From Ascaris suum (taxonomy: Eukaryota > Nematoda > Chromadorea > Rhabditida > Ascarididae): a stretch of 64,000 nt of DNA. Each line of letters starts with the position of its first letter. Within the stretch, counting starts at the first letter, position 1. This document shows positions 39,769-52,467 of the stretch, piece by piece. The position numbers and the translations under genes were made by a program. The DNA is taken from contig CM024170.1 in the NCBI GenBank assembly GCA_013433145.1, positions 6,494,366 through 6,558,365 of the forward strand, written 5' to 3'. The notes under the pieces were generated by a model. The model worked only from the letters and a program-made list of their open reading frames with translations, searched no databases and was not told where the DNA came from.

Positions 39769-42700
39769 TCAGAACAATCCGGAGAAAAGTTTGAGTCGAT
39801 TGATGGTGATTTTGTAGTCGGCGATTTCCTCATCGAACATCTGTTGTAACAAGTTCATTTTTTTATCGATATTCATCTGACTCGCCGCAACACTCGTCAT
39901 CTCCTTCTCGTCAAGTGCTCTTCTAAGTTTACGCCAATCCCGATCGCTTTTCTGAAGAATGTTCTTACGAAACTTGCTTAGTAATATGTGTGAGGCATTA
40001 AAACAAACAACATACCTCGAAGAATCCTTTAGCCAAGACCTCCATTTAGACTGATAATGTGAAAGGTTGGGCAGGGAAGAGAGGAGGATGACGAGGAGAG
40101 GTGGTAGGAGAATGAAGACAGAAAACAAAAATCAAATTGTGACAATGAAGGGTCATAAGAAGGAAATAATTGCGCTGTTGAATTCCTCTACGCGAGCTTA
40201 ATAAAAAAATTAATCAACGATCACAGTTCATGAGCCTTCGCTTTGTTTTATCGAGCATAAATAATCAAATAACCTTCAAAGGAGCCTCGAGTCTTCGTTT
40301 GACGTCAATGCGGTATGCCCTCATCTCTTTTTCATCCGCTGTGTTCGTGCTCATCAAACGTAGGATCTCATAGACTCGCCTTGCCTGTCTCTGATGGAAA
40401 AAACATAAGTCAGAAATGGCATTAATTGTATTTTGCTGGGCAGTATACACTGCACAGGGAATTACAGAGGAGTAGCCAGGTCCAATTCTTTGGGGGAGAA
40501 GAGGGGTGAGGATGCAGTCTCTCATAAGTAAGTCTATATAGGAATGGAACCAAAAACTAATAAAACTATGCTCTCATTTGAATTTTAGGAGGGTCAGTGT
40601 CCGAAGCGTTAAAGAGATATGCAGGTAGCTGCCCCTTTAGACACGTATGCACCTGCCCCTCACTGTTTCAAACCAACTGAGCCAATGATTCAATACTCCG
40701 TTCTTCGAGAATTTAATAACAAAGCTCTATGCAATAGGCAAAGCGGCATATTTTTTAACAACTTAAAACTCCCGATCACAATGACGTAAGCCCTCCACAC
40801 AGAAAGAAGATGCGAACGCGGAACAAACAAGAGCATAAATACACATTAATTACAGGTATCCAAAACCCAACCGATACCTGGAAATTGCTTTCAGCCTTTT
40901 TTGTTATGAAGTGAACGTGCTAAAAAACATGGACAGGCCAACCATACGCAAACTTTTTATAGCAGAGCAATAATGCTTTCTCCAATGAAAGAAAAAAATG
41001 TGGCACAACGAAACACAAGAAAACATAAATTAGAGCGTGGCGAGAAGATGAAGTGAAATGAGATTGAAGAGTTATATTGTTTGAACTGCGTATTTCTTCA
41101 ACGCAGTATCCTATAGCGTATGAAAAGCAACAGAGTTCAGCTATGCCACAAACTGTTTATCATAAACGTTTACAAGTCAGATCGGACTTTACATCTACCA
41201 CAAGCTCTACCGCGGAACAAAAAACAAAATGTTTATAAGCAAGTCAAAGAACGTTCCCGTATTGGACTTTTATCCTCCTTATGCTACCCGATGCTTTAAC
41301 AAATTTCATTAAGAATAGTTACGCACTCAACACATTTCTCCACTATTCGGGAGTCAGATGATAAACGAATTCGGCCAGATCTATTCAATTTATAACTCGG
41401 GAGAATAAATGTATTCAATTTATAACATCTATTCGATATAACAACAACCAGACCAAACAGCTGAAATGTTACCGGGTTGATCTTCAGCTTCGTGAGTGCA
41501 GCATCTTTCATTTCCGCAGTAAACCCCTTACTGAGATTAGCAACAGAAAACTCAGGCAGTTTAGTGCAATTGCAGCAGTCCACGAAATCACGTAAATGAA
41601 TAAACGATTCGCCCGGATCCTCCGCTGAAAAACGTGAAAGGCCAAAAGTTATATGAACAATGGATTCAAAAGCAAAGAAGAATGTCGACATAAGTCAAAA
41701 ATGGAAGCTGAGAAATCAAAATAAGAAAGCAAGATGCTTTACGCCTTTGGAAATAAACGCTTCTCGTTGAATAGAGAGTTGCATGACAACCAACTCAATT
41801 TTTAGGTACTGTGATATCACGATTAAAGGAACAAATTCAATCATAAATAAGAAAAAGTGATTAGAATGAAGAAAAGACGACTTCCCGACGCATGCAAGCG
41901 CAACATTTTATACTCGGGATTAACAGCGATCACAATCGACGGAGGAATGTGACTTCATCGGACAGGAAGGCAGGTTTACGAAGAGGAAACGAGGGAGGAA
42001 AAGAGACGGATGGAGGACGTTTTGATCGGAGCTCTCAAAAGAGTCGACAAATACCTCTGAAGAGATCAATCGCGAAGCTGTTCACCTTAAAATCCCTTTT
42101 GAAGGTTTCAACTCATGCCCAAAACAATTCCATCATCCTCCAACATCACCTCAAGAACTCTGAAGAACAGTCACAGTGTTACTAACCAGTGATATCCCTG
42201 ACATTGCGACGAGGAACGAGATCATTGTAGATGGCCTGCAAGAACTTTGCGCCATTGCCAGCACGTCGATACTGCGGTAAGAGGAGTATATGAGCGATCC
42301 TGGGACGCAGCATCTCCGGATAGCAATAGAAATTAACGACTGAAGCATAGCCGGCTAATGCATAACGTATGCCCTCACCATCGGTTCTTTTCGTTGCTTC
42401 GTACCTGCAAAACCTCATTTTCTCCTTTGAAAAAGATTCAACTATTCAGGGAAACCAGAAATAAACATCATAGATGTACCGAACTTTGTGGCACTCCGAG
42501 ACAGCTTTTTCGGCGTCACGCTTCCCAACTCTTTTCACTGTTCGTTCCTAAGCTTCTCTTCCTCATTCAACTCAATTTCTCGTTCTTCCCCAAGCAATTT
42601 TCGGGTTTTCATGTAATCTCCAAGTTTTATTAAATTATAAGGGCCACCAGTGAATAGTGAGTTAATAGCAATAACTAATTACTCTACTAATATGCAACGT

Positions 42701-45700
42701 TTAATGGTTATTAAGGTGAAAGAACTAAAATGTACAGCGCAAAATAAATGGATTTCGCCGAGATGGTAAGCTAAATGAGGTAGCAAAAAGCTTGCAGATT
42801 TAAGCGTTTCTATATTTTGCCGTGCAGGAAATAAACAAACTGCCCATGAAATTTTCTTTCCTCCTGCACTTTTTCATTTTCTACTAGATGAAGACTGTCA
42901 AGTCAGTAAAGTTCGGCAGATGTATTTCTCTGAATCGAATAACAAGTACAATTTTCACCTAGAATAAGATTCCTCGAAAACTGTGGCTATATCAAAAGAA
43001 CATTTTTTAAAATAAGCAAATGATAAATTTCTATCAAGAAATGAAGAGGATGAAGCTAACAACTTCTTAGGAAATAAACGACAATAAAAAGTGCTCTCTA
43101 ATCGGAAACACAACCGAAACTGCAAGCCCTTGAGGACGACGTATACGAAGTCAATGTTTCGAATCAAAATGAACATCGCAAATGCTGTCAGCATCGAAGA
43201 CAATGCACGGAAATACAAAAGCATACTACTCAATATGTAAAACCAAATGTCCTCAACAAAATCTCCTAAATTCTACATTTGGCTATTAGTGACGAGTGAA
43301 ATGAACCGTTCGCCAAATCCCCTTTCCTCCTTTCTTTATCGACCATAGAATGTGCAGCTCATGGTGAAAGTCTCTCGTGCCTCAATATCTTCCTTGCAAA
43401 ATAAGGAAACCTCACACTAAGTAGTGCACCCATCGAGGGTCGTCGTTGTCTGTGTACTGAGCAGCATCGATATACCACAAAGCAATAGTTTGCACTCGCG
43501 CCAAGTATGCATCGAACTGAGGCGAACCTTCAGTCACCTTCAATACTTGCATTTCCCGTCCATCTAGAATCGGAAGGGCAGTTAGTTACAGATGCATTTC
43601 TCGAAATCACTTTTTAAAGCGTGGCCTTGCATTACTGTGGCTGCTTCAGAATAGTGTGGAGAGGCTATCAGGCTTATGCCACAGTAATCCAAAGTCCTAT
43701 GACGCGGAGATCCAAGTGCACATCTTCAGGATAGATACGTAAAAGACCCTTAGAGACAGAGATCGGCCTTGAAAGATAAAAAGTGATATTTTCTAATAAA
43801 CGGACGGATATTTCTGGAAAAAGAAAAGAATTTAGTAACATCTGGAATGAGATTTTCATTAAAAACCAACAGTTCTAAATCTAAACTAACAACACTGAAG
43901 TGTTCTATTTCCTCAGCCATTGCGCACTATTCATGTCATTGAATTATGGGGAGTGCTGTATACTTTGCATGAATTTCTTCAACAAATCGTGCTATCCAGC
44001 ATATATAAATAAACCATCCTACACCTTGACGTCAATTTATTCCAAGTGATGGTGGCTAGTAGAAAGGATTTGCGTTGAATGTTCAATTATGCAAGTTTCA
44101 ACGATGCCTCTGACCAGGGAATTAGGCGAAGAAACAGTCAACTGAATCCCTAGTAAACGTCCAACTTTACTGACGTGCCAATGAAGCCAGCGATTCAGTT
44201 TTATGAATGCTGGTTCAATGTGCAAATCAAGTTACCAGCCACTGGACACATACATAACCCAATTACTATTACTATCACCTATATAATATTCATTCATTTC
44301 ACTGACATATCCGGCGAACTTACACCCAACGCGAACTCATTAGCACACTTTGCTCGAATGAAAGCAATTTGGTGGTCAATCATTCCACTGTCGAACTGGT
44401 TGACACCTCAAAGATATACTTCAGCATTCAACAAATGTCCACCGCTTTTGAAAAACAACAATCAACACGTAGCAATGAATTTACAGCGCATTACAAAAAT
44501 TTGCTCATGCAGAGTGCATTGTGGCATTGTATTCTCTGCCCCTTTGTACGTTTGCATGTACGTCGGATGGTTTCAACTTCAAAAGGAGAACCAAAGTCAG
44601 AGTCATAGAAAGCAAACGGTCTGCAATGTATTGGACATGATGCACTGCACGCAATTCACATTACATTTCAGCACAACTACTATTACATCGCCGATCGCTG
44701 ATCCGCGAATACGAATTCCAAAGCAAGTTCTTTCATTGGCACAAAATTTAAGGTTTACACTGCTGCTTGCTCATTCAACTGTCCTTTTTATGCACTTTTT
44801 GAAGAAAAAAACCTCCATTCGCAAAACAGATTATGGTAAAGTCAAGTCTATGTGCATGCATGTATAAGTATGTCTGTATGTCTGATAACATCAAGCACAA
44901 AGCATGCACCGCTTTAACTCTCTTTCCCATCTTCCGGTCAATCCATCAAATTCGAAAAAAGCTGTAGAAATTAAAAGTGCCGGAAATTTCGATACGCTTC
45001 ACACTGATAAGACTTTTATTGCGGAAAATCTGCTGCAGAAGTTTTGTGCCAGTAATAAAACAAATTAAAACTTGCAGATATTACTTGACATATTTTATTA
45101 CTTAGCAGTAGTCCATGAAATTGGCTGGTCGAATGAGCGGAATGCAAAAGTGCATATCGTGCTAACTCAACTGGCATCCTACTCCACATATTTTAATTGC
45201 TTGCCCATGTTCACACTTCGTTGTTTCTCTAAGCTAAAATGCGAACGCAAGATCGTCGAATCGAGCGCCAACACTTCAACTCACCCTCACAGTTACTTAA
45301 CAACGAAAATTTAGAATGTTACCATAGTCGAACTTCGAGAGGAGTTCCCCAAATGGCTTGAAGGAATCTTGTTCCTTAAGAAGGCGCCTAAAATTATCCA
45401 TCGTTGATACCATCATATCGATCTGCGATGAGGGTAGCTGATCTTTTAACAGTTTCATGACATCGTCTGCCTGCAAGTTCATAGCACTGAAGAGTCATTC
45501 AAAAGCTCCACAAGAGCACTGTAATGTCTCACTCGCAATGTTACTTCTGGACAGAACTCCTACTTGCGATCTACAAGTAAAGTGACCAGTTATTTTGATT
45601 TTTTAGCTATACCACGAGAGAGCTTCCAATATCAGTGGTTTGTAAACTGTAGTAATTTTGTCAAGGTAAGCTACAACAAACAGAAATTCGGCCGAATTTG

Positions 45701-48700
45701 AAGCAGTAAAATGGCATTTCTAATTCGAAGAAACCTTAACTGCTTCATGCACATGGAAGCGCTACAAGGGATCATCGCAGTGTTTACTGTTAAATAACAG
45801 CTTACAGTGGCACCAATATTCACAATAAAATAAAAAACAGGCAAGTAGGCTTAGACACATTTTCATGAAATTTTCTTAAACGAATTGCTATCACATTTAA
45901 TGTCAGGGCGACAGACCTTTATAAATGTGCACATACACTAAAGAGAAGCGCATTCTAATCCAGTACCTCCCTGCCGATACAGCAACAGTCCGCATACATA
46001 TGCATATATAACCCTCAGCCTCTCAACCAGGCAGCACAACACCTGCGTGCTCACGTTTACCTGCACGATATATGGCACCATATAAGAGATGGTGAAGGAA
46101 TGATGCCATGAACACAGAAACCAAAGCGAAATGCAATTCTATTTAGTACAGTATTACGACCAGAACGTTAAACCAGCCAGCCATATATTTTAGCATAAAA
46201 AATTCGCGAATTAAAAACAATATATTGTCGCTTTGCAAATAATTGTCGAGGTTACTTTGCCGTAGAATAAACCTTTGTACGGAGCATACTTACTTTGTTC
46301 AACTAGGCAAACCGGTGAAACTATGAAAGTAAGTTGCTAAAAAACAGCATACCTTAAATCAAAGCTCTTTAGTTATCCCTTCAACGCAACCATTCACAAT
46401 CACCGCTAAATAATGAAATTATCTGAACGTTTCATTTATATCCTCTACGTAGGCATATAATATTATTGCAACCTCATTGACATCCCCATTATGAAGATCA
46501 CCAATGAGAGTTTGCGATACCCTAAAGGTACTACATCCTTATCAGGGCATATGTTGCAATGATGAGCATTCGATCCTTCACCTGTCAATATTCTAACGAC
46601 TGCTTCTTCATGATAATTAGACAGCATTGACAACAATCCATAACAATGATTGCAGAACAAATGCTCCATAGGAAGTATAAATGCATCTGTACATAAATAT
46701 TTGTAGTTGAAGAGCAGGCGCGACAAGGGGATTTGAGCGAACGTCTTTGAGAGGGCACAAAAAGCACTTCAATATACTGGGGTTACATAACAACTTATAG
46801 AACCGACGAGGGTTTTCATCTGTTTTCCCTCCTATCTTACGCACTGATGAACTCTGTCGCTTAAATTTTTTCATAAGACCACAAAAACTTGAAATATCAT
46901 TAATACGCCTCTCTCGGAAGAATTAGGGAAGGAGGAGGGAAGAGGAAGGGGAAAAGATTGTTGGGTGATGCAGCTTCTAATTTTAAAAAATAAGAGAGGG
47001 AGTTAAATTTTCTAGTTCAGGATAACCTAGAACATATTAAAGCACAAAACAGTTATAACACTTGAAGAGATCTCAAAGTTCTAAGTCTGACATCTTCTCA
47101 ATTCACTTGCACAATGCTGAAGCGTTTTAAGAGACCAAGTGAAGCTTCTCAATTCCCTCCTTCCTGAATCACTATTGGAGAAACGAGATTTATCCCCTCC
47201 CCTCCCCTCAAAAAATTTGTTGGCAGGACTACAAATCGTCCAAATTTTAAAATGCTTCTAAAAGCCATTTGCGACAGCAAATTTAAGTGGCAATTTAGGT
47301 CCAGACAGAGATTTAATCCAAGTAAACATTCTAAATTCTACATAAACTTTTCTGCATACTAACCTTAAGCTCTTTTGAGACCGATGAAATTTCCTTGTCG
47401 TATTTAATTTCCGGATAAATGTACATGGAAGCGTCCGTGTAATAAAGGGTTATTTCCAAATTTTTATAGCCAAAGATTGTCTCCCTGAAACAAAAGACCT
47501 GTTCTCGCTTTAAGTGAAGAAATATTCTGCGCAAACTGACAGCCTTCCCAGCCATCACTGATTGCACTTCTTATTTATGTTTCTTCACTGACTTACAATC
47601 ATTCCATCGTTTCCTTTTCATGTGCCCTCCTCTCCCCTTTAGCTATACAACCCTGCACATTAAGCGCACAGATCACACATGGAAAGGAAATTCGTCAGTG
47701 GCATTATATGCGTTGATGGCTTCCTTATGCTGATTATGCATATAAGAGACAAGAAAAAAACAGATAAATATTCCGGAAGATCAAATATGTTTCTACTTAT
47801 TTATATAAACTGAACAGCGTCGATAGCAATGAAGGGTGATATGTATGGCAATTAAACAATGATAAGTAATTGCATTCAATATCGTAACATTGTCAACGAC
47901 CAGCGACAACAAAAACTCCCCTTCCCCACCTCCTAAAAAACTACAGTTGATTCTAAAACAGCGCTAATTTATTGCTCTAACCGGCTGACTCTTCATCGGA
48001 TATGAAATATTTTTGAAATTTGACTTAAAATAGTTGATTACTAAAGCAGCTTTGAGTGACCATGAACTGAAGACGGAAATGGTGGGACCAAGAGAGAAAT
48101 AAACAACGAAAAGAAAACAGACTTGTCGCCAAAGTGTTGATGCACAAATTCAGGATGATAGCCTTTCACTGAACTCATTTCAACCTCCGAATGTACTGAA
48201 ATAAATCAATTTCATTCTACATAAACTTAAACAAATGGAAGTCGAAGGGCACATAAGCAAAGCAATCTTAGAACACCACAGAATTCTGATTGATGACCTC
48301 TCCTCTCTCCTCGTATGTCCTTGAATTAAGAATTGCCACGTCCGTTCACTCATTCGGCAAAGTGAGCTTTACAGGCCTGCGGGATTTCTATCCGAGATTA
48401 TCAGATAAATCCGAAGGCAGCATGCAGGACAAGTTGGAAATCAAGCCGGCGAGGCCTGCACTATGCAAAACTTTTGTAAACTCGTCCGGCAAACTGAACA
48501 TTCCCATCTTCAAGAAAAAACGGAATGACACCTGATATTCGTTCTCACCTGTAATTGCTGCTTGTATAAATTATCCCCAGATCACAAAACAAAATTCAAC
48601 GGGGAATTATGGACGTTTCTTGGGCTTTCGGCATAAATTCAATCACGACCACCTTCTACGTGGTGCTGTGAGAATATACGCATCTATGTGCGCAGCAATT

Positions 48701-49201
48701 CCCACTCATGAATTGTAAACGTTGTAGTGAAAAATCTGATGGGATTAGTTATCGCTCTTATGACCTCTTAAATCTCGAACTCGTTCCCGCTTTTTAGTAT
48801 CACAAAAGTTAAAACATTTCAACGAAACACCGAAGTTGTGGCCTTGCTGGATGCTTTTTGGAGTTACTTCAAAATTCTGTAAAGTTGTTTTCCCTAAGGT
48901 TGATCTCAAAAACAAAAGAGAACAAATTCCGGCCAACCTTTTCAGTGCGCCTCACCGCTACCTTCACAAGGCAATTGTACGTAAGAAATGAGGTCAATCA
49001 CTGCAACGGGATTCAAAGAGGTGCTTTTGCTCTCTGATTCTATACATTAACAAGCATATTTGGCGTCCCGACCTGTAATCTAAAAGCATTTTACTTTAAA
49101 TTAGAAGCAAACCTACCGAATTTCAGCTGCACAGCAGCTTGTCCCTCAATGATAAATTCTTCGTTATCAGTAGGAAGTACGCTGTGTGAGGCTTCATCCA
49201 T
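39769..49201 (-). CDS. HAT1: Histone acetyltransferase type B catalytic subunit, HAT1
   Basis: Nine exons: 49117-49201, 48123-48195, 47364-47484, 45323-45470, 43416-43563, 42187-42404, 41473-41624, 40274-40390 and 39769-39951. They join in frame to 414 codons plus stop, against about 419 in human. HAT1 acetylates Lys5 and Lys12 of newly made histone H4, with its WD-repeat partner RbAp46/48, before chromatin assembly. The N-terminal domain shows HPEFVHQHFGD, FGYKNLEITLYYTD and FKPFGELLSKF. The GNAT core has ALAGYASVVNFYCYP, RPRIAHILLLPQYRRAGNG (acetyl-CoA loop, about residues 225-243) and DITAEDP (262-268), whose Glu corresponds to the catalytic Glu of human HAT1. The C-terminal helices show RQARRVYEILRL and YRIDVKRRLEAP. 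A second in-frame Met lies four codons upstream, at 49213. Intron 4 is about 1.8 kb. The identification is near certain. Confidence 0.96.
42187..43563 (-). CDS. HAT1: HAT1 exons 5-6: substrate-binding strand and acetyl-CoA binding core
   Basis: Exon 5 (43416-43563) encodes ALWYIDAAQYTDNDDPRW, matching the conserved LMWFIETASFIDVDDERW-type segment of the family. Its donor is TTAGT|gtgagg, and the split codon completes HYLVYEA with exon 6 (42187-42404). Exon 6 supplies the GNAT strands and the RRAGNG pyrophosphate loop, where vertebrate HAT1 has QGQGHG. Confidence 0.94.
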
Positions 49202-52200
49202 CGTTACAACCATTGTAATACTGAGTAAAGCGCAGTAAACGCGTTTCTGAAATGTACGCTGAGATGAGGTAACCGGTAGAAAGGAAGCTAATCGTTAACT
49301 AGTACAGCAATTCGTTGCTTTCTGCACAATTGCAGTCTCTTGCTTTCTGAAATTTTATTGTTAGTGCTCTCACAGCATATTGCACCACCTTCTGACGAAT
49401 TGAAAACAGCATTTCTTTGTGTTAAGCATGAGTCCGAACTGTACACCCAATATACAGCAACGTGTTGTGAGCAACTCTTTTTTGCTCGACTGGAATTAGG
49501 AAAATAGGTGAGAAGCATTTTGCCTTAAAAACCTCAAAGAAACACGACGTGAAATCCCTCGTTACAAAAAAGCAAAGGGCAAGACCATATGGCAGACTGG
49601 ACACATTTAAACAGATGAGAAACACCTGAGATGAGGTGGGAAGAAGCCGAATCGGACCGAAGAAAGGGATACAAGATCCGAACGACGATAGTGGATCATT
49701 GAATTGTTGCAAAATGCGCATATATCGGAAACACAGCGGAAGGTCAGCATGTGAAACATAGTTAAATATCATTTCGCATCCTTTCCTCACATTTTTTCCA
49801 TTTCCGTTGCTTTTGTTATCCTCCAAGTTTCTTTTTTTCATTTTCTGCTTGCACTTTTATCTCAGTTTTATGTTTACCACCGCTACCTAACCTCTTTTCT
49901 ATTGCTTTTCGTCCTCTTTGTTTTTCCTCTCCGCTCTACTCTCTCTCAATGTGCCTCTTCATTTCTATCGCATTGCTCTTTTCCTTTTCTCGTCGCCCTT
50001 AACACTATTTACTCTCATTTCATCCTTTTTTTGTATTTTCTACCTCTTTCTGCCTCTTTAAAGAGTGCATTTGCTAATACTTGCTTTATTAGTTGGACTA
50101 TATGGTTGATGTTTTCACAGTGCGTCCCGATGTGTTCGCACTCCCGCCTTACTCTGGATTATTTCCTGGATCCAGCAGTGCAGATCCTGGCTTCGGCAAC
50201 CCCGTTTCAATTCAATCCTATACATGTTAACGGCGGAAGGAAATAAGACACAACGGCCTAAAACGACACAAAAATAATCGAGTATAACAGAAGCCAAAAA
50301 TAAACATCCAAATTACGAATATAACTCACATGCTAAAGCAGACATTCAAGGAATTTTACACGGTGATTATCAGTGGTCCTTTGACCTTCCTAAAGATAAC
50401 GCAAGAATAGAATGGCGAACTGACGAGTAGTTCCGAAAAAGAATTCCCTCCTCGTTGAATGAATATAGTTTCATTGTCTTTCCCATTATGGACCCTCTCG
50501 AACGGACCCTTTCCGTCAATACAACGCTCTTTCCACTCTCTCTTTTACAGAGTTTTGAAAACGACCTCCTATTGGAAGCTCGAAAGCACAGAGAACCTTT
50601 CCTGATAGCAAAAAACCCCGTGGGAAGCATAAAAGAATACCCTAGAATAGAAGGGATCGGCCACGAAACTTGGAGGAGAACGAGAAACTGGAACCCGCAA
50701 GAAATTCCCCTCATTGGAAGTCCCTCCTAGAAGGCATCTCTTGAACGGGATAAAAGACCCAATAAGTCAACACAGCCCTCGTCGAGCACAAACAACGCCA
50801 CCACCTCCAACGAACTGAAAGTTTTTCTCGTCTATCGGCGAACTTGAAAGGTAATGATTTTGCGCGCTTAAATTTCACAGATTTTCAGTTTCAAACTTGG
50901 CGCGCGCGCTTTTTCCCTGATTCGTTGCGAGCGACAATACTCTCCGAAATATTATACGACGACGATCAATCTTTCGTTGTGTTGCGTGCTTATCGCAACG
51001 CGGCTAACGTTTCGTTTCTCTGTCGTTCATTGCGAATCGAGTGATCGTTCGCTGTCTCTTTCTCTATCTCAGCACTAGAAGGGCATTCAAATTGGCGCCC
51101 TCTCCTTATGCCCTAGCCCTGGCCACTTGTCGTTCGTTCTATGCACCGCGCTCCGGAGCGTGGAGTCGAATTTGTCGAGTGCGGCGGGTTTCGTCGATTC
51201 GCCGTTGCCAACGCTGCTTTTTTCATCGTTTCGAAATGCACTCGTTTAGTGGATAAAGTGTGCAGTGGAATTTTTTAACGTGAATGACGAAGGGCTGTTA
51301 CTTGCCAGTACATGTCGTTGCTTTATTTAACTATCACATTGATAACTTACTCCCAACCCAAAGGTTTCAGTGATCTTATCAGTGCTTGCATTACTTGTCT
51401 GCTGGAATTGTTTACTTTTATCGATTAGCAGTGATTGCTTAGCACTTGCAATAATTGAAGTTTTTCTTTCTGCTAGTGATGTTTTCATGAATTATTCCCT
51501 TTTTTCGCAACCCCTAAAACTTCGATTACGTTTATGTCCCTTATTTTAAATTTAAAACTCCTCGTACTCTCAGTTTTGATATCGGTAATGCTTAGAAATC
51601 AAAATATTGAAAAAGCTTCTTGCTGATTTTTTTTCTCCTATGTTTAAACGCCTCGTTGAATTTGCGCGGCAGTTTTCAACACTTGAAGACAGGCTTGAAA
51701 ATGATGCAATACAGTGCTCGTTAAATAATTCTTTGCTCAACATGTGCTAGTGAGAGCCTCTTCAAGGCAGATCGAAGCAACGTTTTTGGTGGAAAATGGC
51801 CGAAGCATTGAGTGGCTTCTAGCCGGTTTTAATTTGACCGCCCACTTTATTGCATCCGGAACTGCATTTGACCTCCGTCCACAGTTTTATCAGTAGGAAT
51901 CCAGTAATGCCTGAAATTGGGATCGGATCGAACTGAAAACCGAATGCATCTAGTATAAGAATTTAATATGCCAATTAGTGCATGTCGACGTAGCAATGAA
52001 AGATTCGCCGAAATTGAATACTGTTTACGACGTTCCATGCATGATCATGGTACAGGCCGCAAAAAGATGATAAGATCTAGGCGGATTCTTTCCTTTTTTT
52101 CTTTGTTTTTTAGCCTTTTTTGTGCTCAAACGATCCACATGGGAATGTAACATCGAGCCGGTCACTTTCCAGAGTTCCAAGAAAAAGAGCAAAAAGGCGT

Positions 52201-52467
52201 TTATGAATGATCGTCTCGGTGGTGTGGTGTGTCTCATTTGAAGATCTGATGCACTGATTTCGAATATCCTAGGGGATGTTTTACCATCAAAAGTGTATTG
52301 GTTTAATGTTTGTTGCATGACGAGTTGATGTTATTTTTTAAGAAACTCTGAAAGGCATATTTTCGCTGCAGAACTGGCAAGATCGGTTGCCATCTCATTA
52401 TTGGAGCGTCACAATCTGACAGAGTGGACGTGTTATGCAGTCAAGACAGTGGTGCGCATGTTGATCA
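49202..52467. promoter_or_regulatory. Head-to-head intergenic region between HAT1 and the NSL1-like gene
   Basis: About 3.3 kb with no supported coding exon. The part from about 50.8 to 51.26 kb is richer in G+C and CpG than its surroundings (for example cttggcgcgcgcgc) and is the best candidate for promoter sequence or a non-coding first exon of the rightward gene. The pyrimidine-rich tract at 49.87-50.06 kb (plus strand) only creates Phe/Leu/Ser-rich frames. Confidence 0.45.
50858..51100. promoter_or_regulatory. Cluster of E2F-like GC motifs
   Basis: TTTTGCGCGC at 50858-50867, CTTGGCGCGCGCGC at 50896-50909 and ATTGGCGCCC at 51091-51100 resemble the E2F/DP site TTTSGCGC. E2F drives S-phase genes, and HAT1 would fit, but the cluster lies nearer the rightward gene. 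The assignment rests on short motif matches only. Confidence 0.25.

Noticed and set aside
43674..43859. Minus-strand frame between HAT1 exons 4 and 5 that looked like an extra exon
   Set aside because: HAT1 exons 4 and 5 join in phase without it, and the sequence matches no HAT1 segment.
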